Assembly (NCBI RefSeq): GCF_023243045.1 | Contig: NZ_JALKFX010000029.1 | Coordinates: 1-64,000 of the forward strand | Direction: 5' to 3' | DNA length: 64,000 bases | Source of the DNA: Frankia sp. AgB32 | GTDB lineage: Bacteria; Actinomycetota; Actinomycetes; Frankiales; Frankiaceae | Notes under the pieces: generated by a model | Seen by the model: the letters and a program-made list of their open reading frames with translations, nothing else | Told to the model about the DNA's origin: nothing | The model's database searches: none | Position numbers and translations under genes: made by a program | Shown here: positions 33,974 through 41,508 of the stretch, piece after piece | How the letters are laid out: every line of letters begins with the position of its first letter | Numbering within the stretch: position 1 is the stretch's first letter

Positions 33974-33993
33974 TTGTCCCCCATGGGGGACAA
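33974..33993. repeat. 20-bp palindrome upstream of parA (centromere copy 3)
   Basis: An exact copy of the core TTGTCCCCCATGGGGGACAA, 113 bp upstream of the parA start, with a half site between at 33932-33941. Confidence 0.75.
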
Positions 33994-34144
33994 AGTCCAT
34001 CCGTGAAGCGGAGGCGGCCGACGCCTCTGCGATCGCCTTGCAAACGAGCAGAAACGCCGCGCCAGGGGACGCACGCTGACGCGTCCGTAGCAATCCGCGC
34101 AATCGCTGATCGTCTACGCATACAGGCAGCGACGATCAATAGTT

Positions 34145-34642
34145 GTGCCTAGATCATGGATAGTGCGCGTCCGATGGGCTGTGCCCGGCCTGATCCTCGC
34201 CGGCAGCCTCCTGACCCTGACCGCCTGCTCGACCGCCAGCTATGACGAGCGGATGGCGTACCTGCGCAAGACCGCCGCCCGCGGCGTCGAGGCCCACCGG
34301 CTCATGGCCTCCCAGGGTGCTCGCATCGACGCCAAGCGGTGCCACGAGGCATTCGTGGCCGTCGGGAACAGCGACATCCCCAACGACGTCAACACCGGCC
34401 ATGTGAGCGACGAATGGCGCGCCCAGGTCACCGCCTTCTACGTCGACAGCTGCGTGTCCGGCCTGCCGCGGCCGGTGCCCGGTGACCCGAGGCCCACATC
34501 GGGTCGTACGTCCCAGCCTGCGCCGACCAGCACCCTGTCCACGACAAGGGACGCGCCCGTCCCAGCACCGCGACCTGATCCGTCGCCGCCGTTGACGTTG
34601 CATCCGGCGCCTACCGGCACCCCGCCGCCCAGCGGCTCGTAG
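34145..34642 (+). CDS. Small secreted lipoprotein
   Basis: 165 residues. The start is uncertain: GTG 34145 or GTG 34163, both without a strong ribosome site. The signal is VRVRWAVPGLILAGSLLTLT ending in the lipobox LTAC with the Cys near 28. The mature part is charged helix followed by a Pro/Thr-rich tail (PAPRPDPSPPLTLHPAPTG). No catalytic motif is visible. Opposite to parA. Exposed lipoproteins on conjugative elements often act in entry exclusion or cell contact; that is only a possibility here. Confidence 0.65.
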   Translation: MPRSWIVRVRWAVPGLILAGSLLTLTACSTASYDERMAYLRKTAARGVEAHRLMASQGARIDAKRCHEAFVAVGNSDIPNDVNTGHVSDEWRAQVTAFYVDSCVSGLPRPVPGDPRPTSGRTSQPAPTSTLSTTRDAPVPAPRPDPSPPLTLHPAPTGTPPPSGS

Positions 34643-34673
34643 GCGGCAAAACGCACGTTTTCAACATGGTGAA

Positions 34674-34706
34674 GGGCCGGGCACACCACGACGGTGTTCC
34701 CGGCCC
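34674..34706 (+). terminator. Terminator hairpin after the lipoprotein gene
   Basis: GGGCCGGG at 34674-34681 pairs with CCCGGCCC at 34699-34706; inner ACACC/GGTGT extends the stem after a one-base bulge. It lies 32 bp beyond the lipoprotein stop. Confidence 0.65.
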
Positions 34707-34932
34707 CGGGGGCCACGGCGGGCTCGTCGGCCCGCCGAACCACCGCTCACGGTAGGCCGGATCACTGCCGGGCGGGAGGTGTCCTGTCGTGGTCGCTGGC
34801 CGGTCCCGGTAACCGTCCCCGGGCCTGGACGGGCCGGCAGTGACCGTCACCAGGTATGCGGTGGGGCAGGTGCACAGGGCCGCGGTTGGGTACGCGGACG
34901 GGCGCGATCATCCCCGCAGGTATCCCGTGTCC

Positions 34933-34997
34933 TGTGACGATCGTGATGACCGTGGGTATGCTGCGTCCCATGGATGCTGTGACGACCGTGATGACCG
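34933..34997 (+). repeat. Two copies of a 20-bp direct repeat at the start of the next gene
   Basis: TGTGACGAYCGTGATGACCG occurs at 34933-34952 and 34978-34997, 45 bp apart and overlapping the start region of the zinc-ribbon gene. They may be binding sites for a regulator of that gene. Confidence 0.6.
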
Positions 34998-35818
34998 ATC
35001 CGCTGCCGGCGGCGACGTGTGGCTGTGGCTGTGGCCGGCCGCGGCCGGCGCCGCCCGCGGGCGGGGGCCTGGCCCCGGTCTATGCCTCCCGGGCCTGCCA
35101 GCAGCGTGCCTACCGCCAGCGCCAGGCCGCTCGTCCCGCCCCCGCCGCGGTGCCGGTCGACCCGCCGTCGGTGGCCGCCCTGATCCGGGACATCCGGGAG
35201 CTCGCGGGCGTGCTGGACGCCGGGGGCACGGTCCCGGATGGTCTGACCGGCGCGGTCCGTGCCGGCGTGCGGGATCTGCTCGCCCGCGTCTCCCCGACAC
35301 CGCCCGCCTCCCGGCCCGCGGAGGACCAGGTCCCGGCGGGCGACACCGGCCGGGCCGAGGTGCCACCGCGGGCCCCGGCCGTGCCCACCCCGGAGACACG
35401 GTCGTCACGTGATGACCGTCAGGTCGTCCCCGCCCGGTCCCGGCGGCGGGCACCACGGCCGGTGGTGGTCCGCGGCGAGACCGGGGACCATCCGCTGTCC
35501 GCCGAGTTGTCCGCCGCGGTCCGGGCCGTGCACGCCGCCGGCCCGGACGATCAGCCCGTCCTGACCGCGGCCGAGGGGGGCCTGGTCACGGTCACCCTGG
35601 GCGGGGTGCTCCTGGGCACTGTGGGCCGCGCCCCCTACGGCCACCGCGGCTGGCAGGCCCGCAACGTCGCCGGCGGCGGCGGCGGTGTGGTCAGGGTGTG
35701 GCGGGCTGGCCGGATGCAGGACACCCATCCCACCCGCAAGGATGCCGTCCAGGCGCTCGCCTACGCCCTGGCGCTGCTGGCCGACCGGGCCCGCCGCGCC
35801 ACCCTGCGCACCACCTGA
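34970..35818 (+). CDS. Zinc-ribbon hypothetical protein of the element
   Basis: 282 residues from ATG 34970 (ATG 34958 is possible). Near the N-terminus is a compact Cys cluster, AATCGCGCGRPRP, followed by LAPVYASRACQQRAYRQR, the same type of ribbon found at the N-terminus of the element's DNA methyltransferase. The middle is Pro/Ala-rich linker. The C-terminal ~100 residues look folded (LSAAVRAVHAAGPDDQPVLT, VTVTLGGVLLGTVGRAPYGH, then TRKDAVQALAYALALLADRA), with one likely beta-alpha unit. The family is not recognised. Confidence 0.6.
   Translation: MDAVTTVMTDPLPAATCGCGCGRPRPAPPAGGGLAPVYASRACQQRAYRQRQAARPAPAAVPVDPPSVAALIRDIRELAGVLDAGGTVPDGLTGAVRAGVRDLLARVSPTPPASRPAEDQVPAGDTGRAEVPPRAPAVPTPETRSSRDDRQVVPARSRRRAPRPVVVRGETGDHPLSAELSAAVRAVHAAGPDDQPVLTAAEGGLVTVTLGGVLLGTVGRAPYGHRGWQARNVAGGGGGVVRVWRAGRMQDTHPTRKDAVQALAYALALLADRARRATLRTT
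35401..35422. repeat. 22-bp repeat with TCACGTGA core, copy 1
   Basis: GTCGTCACGTGATGACCGTC plus two more bases, matched at 48404-48425 with a single C/T change, 13 kb away. It is inside coding sequence here and in a non-coding region there. Confidence 0.6.
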
Positions 35819-36253
35819 CCGTCGCGGGGGATGGTCTCAGCGGGCCGGGTCGGCGGCGCCCTGGCCCCGCCCGCCGGCGCGACCGCATCCGTATTACGGA
35901 TGCATATCTTGCTCCCATGATCATCATGGTCTGAGCGGATCCGGCCCGTACATCATCGGGGCCCGCAGCCGCTGGCAAGCCTGCCCCACAGACGCCCAAC
36001 CAGCGGCCGGGCGGGGCTCGCGCGGGCCGACTGTCAGGGGATCCACCAACAACCTGTCAGCCGGCAGACCCCCCTCCAAAAGCCCCTCCTTTAGCCCCTC
36101 CAAAAGGCCCTCCGCCACTACACGGAGGGGCTGCCCGCGCACGCTGGCACCGGTCAGGCGTGCCGTAGCACCCTCCGGCCAGCGCCCAGACTCACCGGCA
36201 GGAACCGCATTTCACGCCGGAAGCACCCGCCAGGGCCTCAGGACCGGGCCGAT
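35819..36253. other. Intergenic between convergent genes, short C/T-rich repeats
   Basis: No gene supported. At about 36062-36108 the word AGCCCCTCC with AAAAG or TTT spacers repeats four times. This is between two convergent genes and may serve termination; no other feature stands out. Confidence 0.4.
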
Positions 36254-36805
36254 TTATGGAACGCCCGCCGCGCGCGTTCCGATAGGAGCGGGCTTCTCGA
36301 AGACGCGGTAGATCTCCAGCCTGTACGCCCGGTAGAGCTCCTGGAAGGGGCTGTCCCCGAGCCAGGCGAGCTTTGATGGGCCGTCCGGATCGATCCCGGC
36401 GCCGCAGAGGGCATCGGCGACCTCGCCGAGCGACACGTGCGGGCTGGCATCGCAGACGCGGGCGACGATCAGCTCAGCGGCTTCCTGACCGATCCAGGCG
36501 ACTGCGAGCTGCTCGGCCGACGTCATCCGGTAGGACCACACCTTCGGCTTGTCGCCCCGGTTCGCGCGGCCCTTCGCGGTGCGGCCCTTGCGTTCCCACG
36601 CGGCGAGCGCGGCGGTGTGCTGGTCGAACTGGGTGCAGGCGTCGGTGACGAGGAACGGGATGCGGTCGGTCAGGAACGTGTCCCACGCGGCGTCGAGCCG
36701 AGCGATCTCGGCGTCCAGCTCGTCGTCGGTCATCTCCGGCTTCCCGGCTGGCGGCCGTGTGTCCGGGGTTTCGGTGAAGTTGTGGAACAGGTCGGCCTGG
36801 CCCAT
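36254..36805 (-). CDS. Hypothetical protein of the element
   Basis: 183 residues from ATG 36805, with GGCAGGAGAGCGCC upstream. Features: a hydrophilic N-terminus (MGQADLFHNFTETPDTRPPA), then ELDAEIARLDAAWDTFLTDR and PHVSLGEVADALCGAGIDP, a mostly helical fold. No enzyme motif. It is 26 bp after the excisionase-like gene and likely co-transcribed with it. Confidence 0.6.
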   Translation of the reverse strand: MGQADLFHNFTETPDTRPPAGKPEMTDDELDAEIARLDAAWDTFLTDRIPFLVTDACTQFDQHTAALAAWERKGRTAKGRANRGDKPKVWSYRMTSAEQLAVAWIGQEAAELIVARVCDASPHVSLGEVADALCGAGIDPDGPSKLAWLGDSPFQELYRAYRLEIYRVFEKPAPIGTRAAGVP

Positions 36806-36830
36806 GGCGCGCTCTCCTGCCTGTGGCGAT

Positions 36831-37082
36831 CTAGTTGGCGTCGTTCGTACGGGGGGGCTGGCGCCGGTCGGTGCGGGCGCCCTTTCCGGGCCGGCTGTCG
36901 AGCCAGGCGACGATCGTTTCCCGGCGCCAGCGGGGCCGGTCGGGTACGGGCAGCTCGTCGGGGGCGGGCATCTGCCCCATGCGTCGCATGGCGCGCAGGC
37001 TGCTGGCCTTGATGGTGTGGCCGCGGCTGGCCATGAGGGTGGCGATGTCGGCGTAGCTGAGGAGGTCGTCGGGGCTGTCCAC
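36831..37082 (-). CDS. Excisionase/MerR-type small HTH protein
   Basis: 83 residues from GTG 37082. A winged-helix pattern runs LSYADIATLMASRGHTIKAS, LRAMRRMGQMPAPDELP, then WRRETIVAWLDSRPGKGA, the last being the usual C-terminal helix of AlpA/Xis-type proteins. It lies across the ACTAGCG operators from a divergent gene. A partial copy of its 3' end lies beside the integrase gene at 38097-38176. Confidence 0.75.
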   Translation of the reverse strand: MDSPDDLLSYADIATLMASRGHTIKASSLRAMRRMGQMPAPDELPVPDRPRWRRETIVAWLDSRPGKGARTDRRQPPRTNDAN

Positions 37083-37089
37083 GCGGACA

Positions 37090-37168
37090 TACTAGCGCCC
37101 CGTTAGTTGTGGGGATGTTGATCGTCCCTCGCGCATTCCGTCATACGACTACTAGCGATGCGCTAGTA
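37090..37168. promoter_or_regulatory. ACTAGCG operators between divergent genes
   Basis: TACTAGCG at 37090-37097 and the inverted pair TACTAGCG-ATG-CGCTAGTA at 37150-37168 lie 60 bp apart in the gap between the excisionase-like gene and the divergent gene at 37212. A repressor-binding pattern; the binder may be the small HTH protein itself. Confidence 0.55.
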
Positions 37169-37211
37169 AGTTTCTACGTGTCAGCACATGACGACTCACG
37201 GGGGAGACATC

Positions 37212-37673
37212 ATGATCCGATCCACACGGCACCGCGCCACGGAACTCGCCCGGCGCCTGCTCACCACCGCGGCGGCCCGCGTCCTGGCCGCCGTCCAGCC
37301 GGCACCCACCGCGGCCGCGCCCACGAAGGCGTCGACGCCGCTGTTCGCCGAGGCCGAGATGCCGGCCGTCGCCGAGATCGAGGCGACCGGCGACGTACAC
37401 CAGGCCGGTGCCGAGGCCCGCCGCGCGGGCAACCGCAGCGTCGACCGGGCGAAGAAGCTCCTGGAGCGCCTGCCCGACGGCGTCTACGGCCGGGTGACGA
37501 TCGCCCGGGAGGAGTCCTCCCGAATGGTCGTCGACCTCGACGCCGTCGCCGCGACCTACCGGCAGCACGGCCTCGGGGAGGTGCCGATGCGCCGGTGCGC
37601 GCCGACGCTGCGGGTCACCGTCGCCCCCGCCGTCGTCCTGCCCGCCGGCGTCGAGCTGGCGGTGGCGGCGTGA
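37212..37673 (+). CDS. Hypothetical protein of the element
   Basis: 153 residues from ATG 37212 with GGGGGAGACATC upstream. An N-terminal basic helix (MIRSTRHRATELARRLLTT) leads to an Ala/Pro segment and a C-terminal domain with RSVDRAKKLLERLPDGVYGR and RMVVDLDAVAATYRQHGL. No motif recognised. It overlaps the next gene by four bases. Confidence 0.6.
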   Translation: MIRSTRHRATELARRLLTTAAARVLAAVQPAPTAAAPTKASTPLFAEAEMPAVAEIEATGDVHQAGAEARRAGNRSVDRAKKLLERLPDGVYGRVTIAREESSRMVVDLDAVAATYRQHGLGEVPMRRCAPTLRVTVAPAVVLPAGVELAVAA

Positions 37674-37948
37674 CCCCCGACGACCTGCCCGCCGAGCTGC
37701 TCACCCTCGCCGGCCTGCCGGACCGCTACCAGCCCACCGACGCCGACCGGGCCGACGCCGACGAGACCCTCAGTGGGCTGCCGTTCGGCGTGCAGGGCGC
37801 GGTGTCCGTCGGCGCGATGTACACCGCGCTGTACCTACTCGCCACTGGGACGCCGCAGGCCGAGGTCGCCGTGCGCCAGGCCCTCGCCCGGGGCGCCGCC
37901 GTCCTGGGCCTCCTCGCCGACGACCGCCGGCCGCGGCCCGGCGCGTAG
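37670..37948 (+). CDS. Small hypothetical protein coupled to the previous gene
   Basis: 92 residues from GTG 37670 (GTGA overlap with the gene before). Asp/Ala-rich helical protein: VTPDDLPAELLTLAGLPD at the start and LATGTPQAEVAVRQALARGA later. Followed by a terminator hairpin. Function unknown. Confidence 0.6.
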   Translation: MTPDDLPAELLTLAGLPDRYQPTDADRADADETLSGLPFGVQGAVSVGAMYTALYLLATGTPQAEVAVRQALARGAAVLGLLADDRRPRPGA

Positions 37949-37961
37949 GGGAGCCGAGCCG

Positions 37962-37999
37962 CGTGGCCCGTCATCCGGAGACTCGGGTGGCGGGCCACG
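37962..37999 (+). terminator. Terminator hairpin after the 37670 gene
   Basis: CGTGGCCCG (37962-37970) pairs with CGGGCCACG (37991-37999), 13 bp after the stop codon. Confidence 0.7.
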
Positions 38000-38428
38000 G
38001 TGCTGTCGGGACGAAGTCATCAGCAGCCGCATGCGGCCCGGCCGTTCTGTGCACCCAAGGACTGTGAACCTGGGCTGTTTCGGTGGGTCTCAGGTGGCCG
38101 TGGTGTCCCGGCGTAGGTCGGTGCGGGCGCCCTTCCCGGGGCGGGTCGTGAGCCACCGGTCGATCGCCCGGGAGTAGCCCACCCGCTCGGTGCGCCCCGA
38201 GTTGCCAACTGCCTCCCGTACTCGCGCGGAGCGATCTTGTTGGCGCCGACAAGATCGCTTTCCGGGTCGCAGCGCGAGCGCGGTCGATGCCCGGCGCCTC
38301 CGACCCGACGCACGGGTACGGGGGCCGCAGCCACGTGCAGGCCCGGTTGTCGTGTGCACCCAGAGGGCGTGCACATCGGCCCGAACCGTCCCTCACCACC
38401 GTGTGAGCCCAGGCCGTGTGCATATGGG
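38000..38428. other. Repeat-rich region at integrase 3' end (candidate attP)
   Basis: Directly downstream of the tyrosine recombinase gene. It holds an inverted repeat GCGATCTTGT/ACAAGATCGC (38231-38258), several GTGCACCCA-like words (38048, 38353 and a GTGCACATC at 38367) and the excisionase-gene remnant. Position next to the integrase 3' end and direct and inverted repeats are what an attP has. No tRNA-like core was found, so the actual core is open. Confidence 0.45.
38097..38176 (-). pseudogene. Fragment of an excisionase-like gene, 3' end
   Basis: The encoded IDRWLTTRPGKGARTD matches VAWLDSRPGKGARTD at the C-terminus of the 36831-37082 protein; 25 bp of DNA (38116-38140 versus 36866-36890) differ at one position. 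The N-terminal HTH is missing, so this is a gene relic. Confidence 0.6.
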
Positions 38429-39469
38429 TCAGAGGGCACCGTTCATGGGGTTGTCGCCCCAGCGGTCGACGGCGCGGACGTAGCCGTGGACGACGGGGGA
38501 GCCTAGCGACCAGCGGCCCTGCTCAGCGATAGCGGCGGTCTGCGCGCCGGCTTTCGCCGCGGCGGTGGCTCCGCCGGCGCGCAGGGAGTGGGCGGTGTAC
38601 CGGTCCGCCCCGGGCAGGCCTGCGCGCAGGGCCGCGGCGCGCACGATCCGGTTGATGCCGTCGCCGCTCATCCGTCGGGGGGAGATCCGTCCGGCCCGGT
38701 CGACGGCGCGTAGCAGCGGCCCGTCGGTGATGCCGCGTTCGGTGAGCAGGGCCCGCCAGGCGCGGACCGCGCGCACCGGGCAGGTGTCGGGATGCGAGCC
38801 GTAGGGGATGGCGACCTCGGCGCCGACGGCGTCCTGGTCGGTTTTGGAGCGGCGGACGTAGACGAGCAGCCCCTCGTCGACCTCGTCGACGTCGGACAGG
38901 TCAAGCCCTGCGAGCTCCGAGCGGCGGCCCATCATCGCGACGCCGAGGACGAGCAGTGCCCGGTCGCGGATGCCGAGGGGGCCCTCGGGGCAGGCGGCGA
39001 CCATGGCGCGCAGCTGGTCGCGGGCGGCCGGCGGGGCTTTGCGGGCGCGGCGTCCGGTGTCGGACTGGGCACGGCGGTGCGCGCGCAGGACGTCCCGGGC
39101 GCCGCGGGTGTCCGGGACGGTCAGTTTGCGTTGCCGGTGGATGGTGCGGATGGTCGCGATGGCCTGTTCGATGCTCGCCGCGCCGGCGCCGGCGGACACG
39201 AGCGCGGCGGCATACTCCGCGAGGGTGGCATCGGTGGCGGGTGCGGCACGACGTCCCTGCTCGGCGCACCAGGCGGCGAACAGGCGCCACTGCCGGTCGT
39301 AGGCACGGCGGGTGGCGGCCGCGGGTGCGCTGGCGATCAGGGTGGCGGTGGCGAGCGACACCTGGTCGTTGATGTCGATGTCGCCGGGGCGGACCAGCTC
39401 GCTGGTGGCCGACGGGGAGGCGGTGGGGACGAGGGCGGCGTGGGCCTGGCCGTCGTGGTCGGGGTTCAT
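38429..39469 (-). CDS. Tyrosine recombinase (phage-type integrase/XerD-like)
   Basis: 346 residues from ATG 39469, overlapping the stop of the methyltransferase gene. An N-terminal SAM-like domain (RAYDRQWRLFAAWCAEQG) precedes the catalytic core: MGRRSELAGLDLSDV with Arg near 183, VRRSKTDQDAVG (Lys near 220), YTAHSLRAGG with the His-x-x-Arg near 296, an EQGRWS (Trp replacing the second His) and VVHGYVRAVDRW with the nucleophilic Tyr near 331. A complete, probably active enzyme for integration, excision or resolution of multimers. Confidence 0.88.
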   Translation of the reverse strand: MNPDHDGQAHAALVPTASPSATSELVRPGDIDINDQVSLATATLIASAPAAATRRAYDRQWRLFAAWCAEQGRRAAPATDATLAEYAAALVSAGAGAASIEQAIATIRTIHRQRKLTVPDTRGARDVLRAHRRAQSDTGRRARKAPPAARDQLRAMVAACPEGPLGIRDRALLVLGVAMMGRRSELAGLDLSDVDEVDEGLLVYVRRSKTDQDAVGAEVAIPYGSHPDTCPVRAVRAWRALLTERGITDGPLLRAVDRAGRISPRRMSGDGINRIVRAAALRAGLPGADRYTAHSLRAGGATAAAKAGAQTAAIAEQGRWSLGSPVVHGYVRAVDRWGDNPMNGAL

Positions 39470-40632
39470 CCGGCGTCCGCAGCGGTGTCGATCTCGCTGT
39501 CGATGCCGGGCAGTGGCCGGTCGCGCAGTCGGGTGCGTAGGGCGAGCTGGTGGTAGTCGGGGTTGAGGTCGATGCCGATGTAGCGCCGGCCGAGCTGCCC
39601 GGCGACCATCCCGGTGGTGCCGGAGCCGCTGAACGGGTCGAGGACCACCCCGCCGGGTGGGCAGCCGGTCAGGATCGCCCGCCGGGGGATCTCCGGGGGG
39701 AACACAGCGAAGTGGCCGCCGTCGAAGGAGGCCACCGGCAGCGACCACACGTCGCCCGGGTTACGGCCGCCGCCGTGCGGGGCGACGTCCCGGTCGGCGG
39801 CGGCCACCGACGGGGCCGGGTCCACCCCGCGCCGCCCCGGCGCCCCGCGGGCCCGACGGGTAGTCCATTCGGCGCCGCCGGCGGGGTCGATCGGTGCCTC
39901 GCGGACGGGGTCGAGGTCGAACCAGTAGCGGGCCGAGCGGGTCAGCAGGAACACCGTCTCGGTGCGGTTGGCGAACCGGTCGGTGACCGATTCGGGCATG
40001 CCGTTGGTCTTGTGCCAGGTGATCGCGTTGCGGATCGTCCACCCGTCGTCCTGCAGGGCCAGCGCCACCCGCCAGGGGATGCCCAGCAGGCTCTTGTACG
40101 GCGCGTGCGCGGTGGTGTTGCGCCGCGGCGGAATCACCGAGGCCCGGTCCGCCCGGCGGCTCATCCCGACCGACGGGCCGCCGTTGGCCCGCCCCGCGTA
40201 GCTGTCGCCCAGGTTCACCCAGCAGGTGCCGTCCGCACGCAGCACCCGGCGCACCTCGGCGAACACCGCCGCCAGGCGCGCGACGTAGGCGGCGGGGGTC
40301 TCCTCCACGCCGAGCTGGTCGGGATGGTCGTAGTCACGCAGCCCGTAGTACGGCGGGGAGGTGACCACGCAGTGCACGCTCGCCGACGGCAGGCCGCGCA
40401 GCACCGCGGTCGCGTCGCCGGCGTAGAGCGTCACCGACTCGTCGGTGTGCACCGGCACCGGACGCGGCGGGCTGGCCAGCGCGCGGCGCCGAACCCGCTG
40501 TCGACACGCCGCCGTCGCGTACCGGCCTGGCCGGCCGGTCGCCGCCCGCGCCACCGGCTGGCCGCAGCCACACCCACACAGCGTTTCGTGACACACGGGG
40601 GGAGGTTTCGTGACATCAGCCTCGGTGGCCAT
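39466..40632 (-). CDS. DNA methyltransferase (beta-class, N4-C/N6-A) with N-terminal zinc ribbon
   Basis: 388 residues from ATG 40632. Order of motifs: CHVVTSPPYYGLRDY-like catalytic motif IV near 88 first, a target region (LLGIPWRVALALQDDGW, AITWHKTNGMPESV), then motif I DPFSGSGTTGMVA near 332. IV before I is the beta-class layout. An unusual N-terminal ribbon, LCGCGCGQPV followed by CRQRVRRR, is shared with the 34970 protein. No restriction partner is seen, so it is probably a solitary methylase for self-protection or regulation. It overlaps the integrase gene by four bases. Confidence 0.88.
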   Translation of the reverse strand: MATEADVTKPPPVCHETLCGCGCGQPVARAATGRPGRYATAACRQRVRRRALASPPRPVPVHTDESVTLYAGDATAVLRGLPSASVHCVVTSPPYYGLRDYDHPDQLGVEETPAAYVARLAAVFAEVRRVLRADGTCWVNLGDSYAGRANGGPSVGMSRRADRASVIPPRRNTTAHAPYKSLLGIPWRVALALQDDGWTIRNAITWHKTNGMPESVTDRFANRTETVFLLTRSARYWFDLDPVREAPIDPAGGAEWTTRRARGAPGRRGVDPAPSVAAADRDVAPHGGGRNPGDVWSLPVASFDGGHFAVFPPEIPRRAILTGCPPGGVVLDPFSGSGTTGMVAGQLGRRYIGIDLNPDYHQLALRTRLRDRPLPGIDSEIDTAADAG

Positions 40633-40678
40633 CGCCGGTCCGCACCGCCCATCCGATCATGGTTTTGTGTCCTGAAAC

Positions 40679-40706
40679 ACTCGTGATAAGGCATCTTATC
40701 GCGAGT
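40679..40706. promoter_or_regulatory. Inverted repeat in a divergent promoter region
   Basis: ACTCGTGATAAG (40679-40690) and CTTATCGCGAGT (40695-40706) pair with one mismatch around GCAT. It lies between the divergent methyltransferase gene (start 40632) and the gene at 40785. A likely repressor site; possibly overlapping a promoter. Confidence 0.55.
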
Positions 40707-40784
40707 AACCGGGGCCGACTGCCACCGACTCCGGGCGACCGCGGCTGACCGGTCGAAACCACGACGCACCTAGGCTGTGCGTGC

Positions 40785-41270
40785 ATGGAGATCACCGCGC
40801 TCATCGTCTCGATCATCTCGCTGGTGGTTGCGATCGGAAGCACCGTCTACGCCCGGCAGGTGGCCCGGATCGAGCAGGAGCGCCGTAAGGACGAGCGGAT
40901 CCCGACGCTGGTTGGCGAGACCGAGCGAGTGAATGGGACGTGGTGCCGACTGCGCCTGCAGCTCACGAGCGATTGGCCGCTGGCAGGCATCGTCGCCGAG
41001 ATCGTCGAAGGAGACGGTGTGTCCTTCACTCCCAGCCAGAACGGGGTGGAGCCGGGGGCGCAGTCGCCAATCACCACTGCCAGATGGGAAGCCCTCGGCC
41101 AAGGCGACTCTGCCGTCTGGCGGATCGAGCTCGCCGAGACATGGTCCACGAAGATCCGCTTACGGGTCGGATGCCGAGGCGAGGACGGCCGGGAATGGTC
41201 GGTGTCCGTGGAGGTCAAGACGCCGAACCGCCTTACAAGAATCTCTGTGCCGCGCGGACGGCTGTGGTGA
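40785..41270 (+). CDS. Single-pass membrane hypothetical protein
   Basis: 161 residues from ATG 40785. One N-terminal membrane helix (MEITALIVSIISLVVAIGST), then a charged stretch (ARIEQERRKDERIPTLVGE) and a C-terminal beta-rich domain (RLRLQLTSDWPLAGIVAEIV, VSVEVKTPNRLTRI). This is one of few rightward genes in the right part of the element. No family recognised. Confidence 0.65.
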   Translation: MEITALIVSIISLVVAIGSTVYARQVARIEQERRKDERIPTLVGETERVNGTWCRLRLQLTSDWPLAGIVAEIVEGDGVSFTPSQNGVEPGAQSPITTARWEALGQGDSAVWRIELAETWSTKIRLRVGCRGEDGREWSVSVEVKTPNRLTRISVPRGRLW

Positions 41271-41295
41271 GCGCGAGGGCCTGACTCGATCACTC

Positions 41296-41508
41296 TCAGC
41301 CAGAGGGACGCCGGCAGGTCGCCAAGTATCGGTCCACGTCGCCAGCGCTGACGTACACCCGCCGGCCGACCAGCCAACTCTGGATCGTCCGCGACTCCGT
41401 CAACCGCCGTGCCATCCTCGCGGTGATCGCCGGCCAGCGGGCCGGCACCGCAGTGCGGGCCACCAGGTCGCCCGGGACCTCGCCCGGTGCAGGCTGCTCG
41501 GTCGTCAT
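41296..41508 (-). CDS. Small excisionase-like HTH protein
   Basis: 70 residues from ATG 41508. The sequence RMARRLTESRTIQSWLVGRR followed by VYVSAGDVDRYLATC is the helix-turn-helix plus wing of DNA-binding excisionase-type proteins. It overlaps the upstream XRE gene by four bases. Confidence 0.65.
   Translation of the reverse strand: MTTEQPAPGEVPGDLVARTAVPARWPAITARMARRLTESRTIQSWLVGRRVYVSAGDVDRYLATCRRPSG

Noticed and set aside
39466-40632. Restriction-modification system
   Set aside because: No nuclease gene is found beside the methyltransferase; only the recombinase and unrelated small genes.
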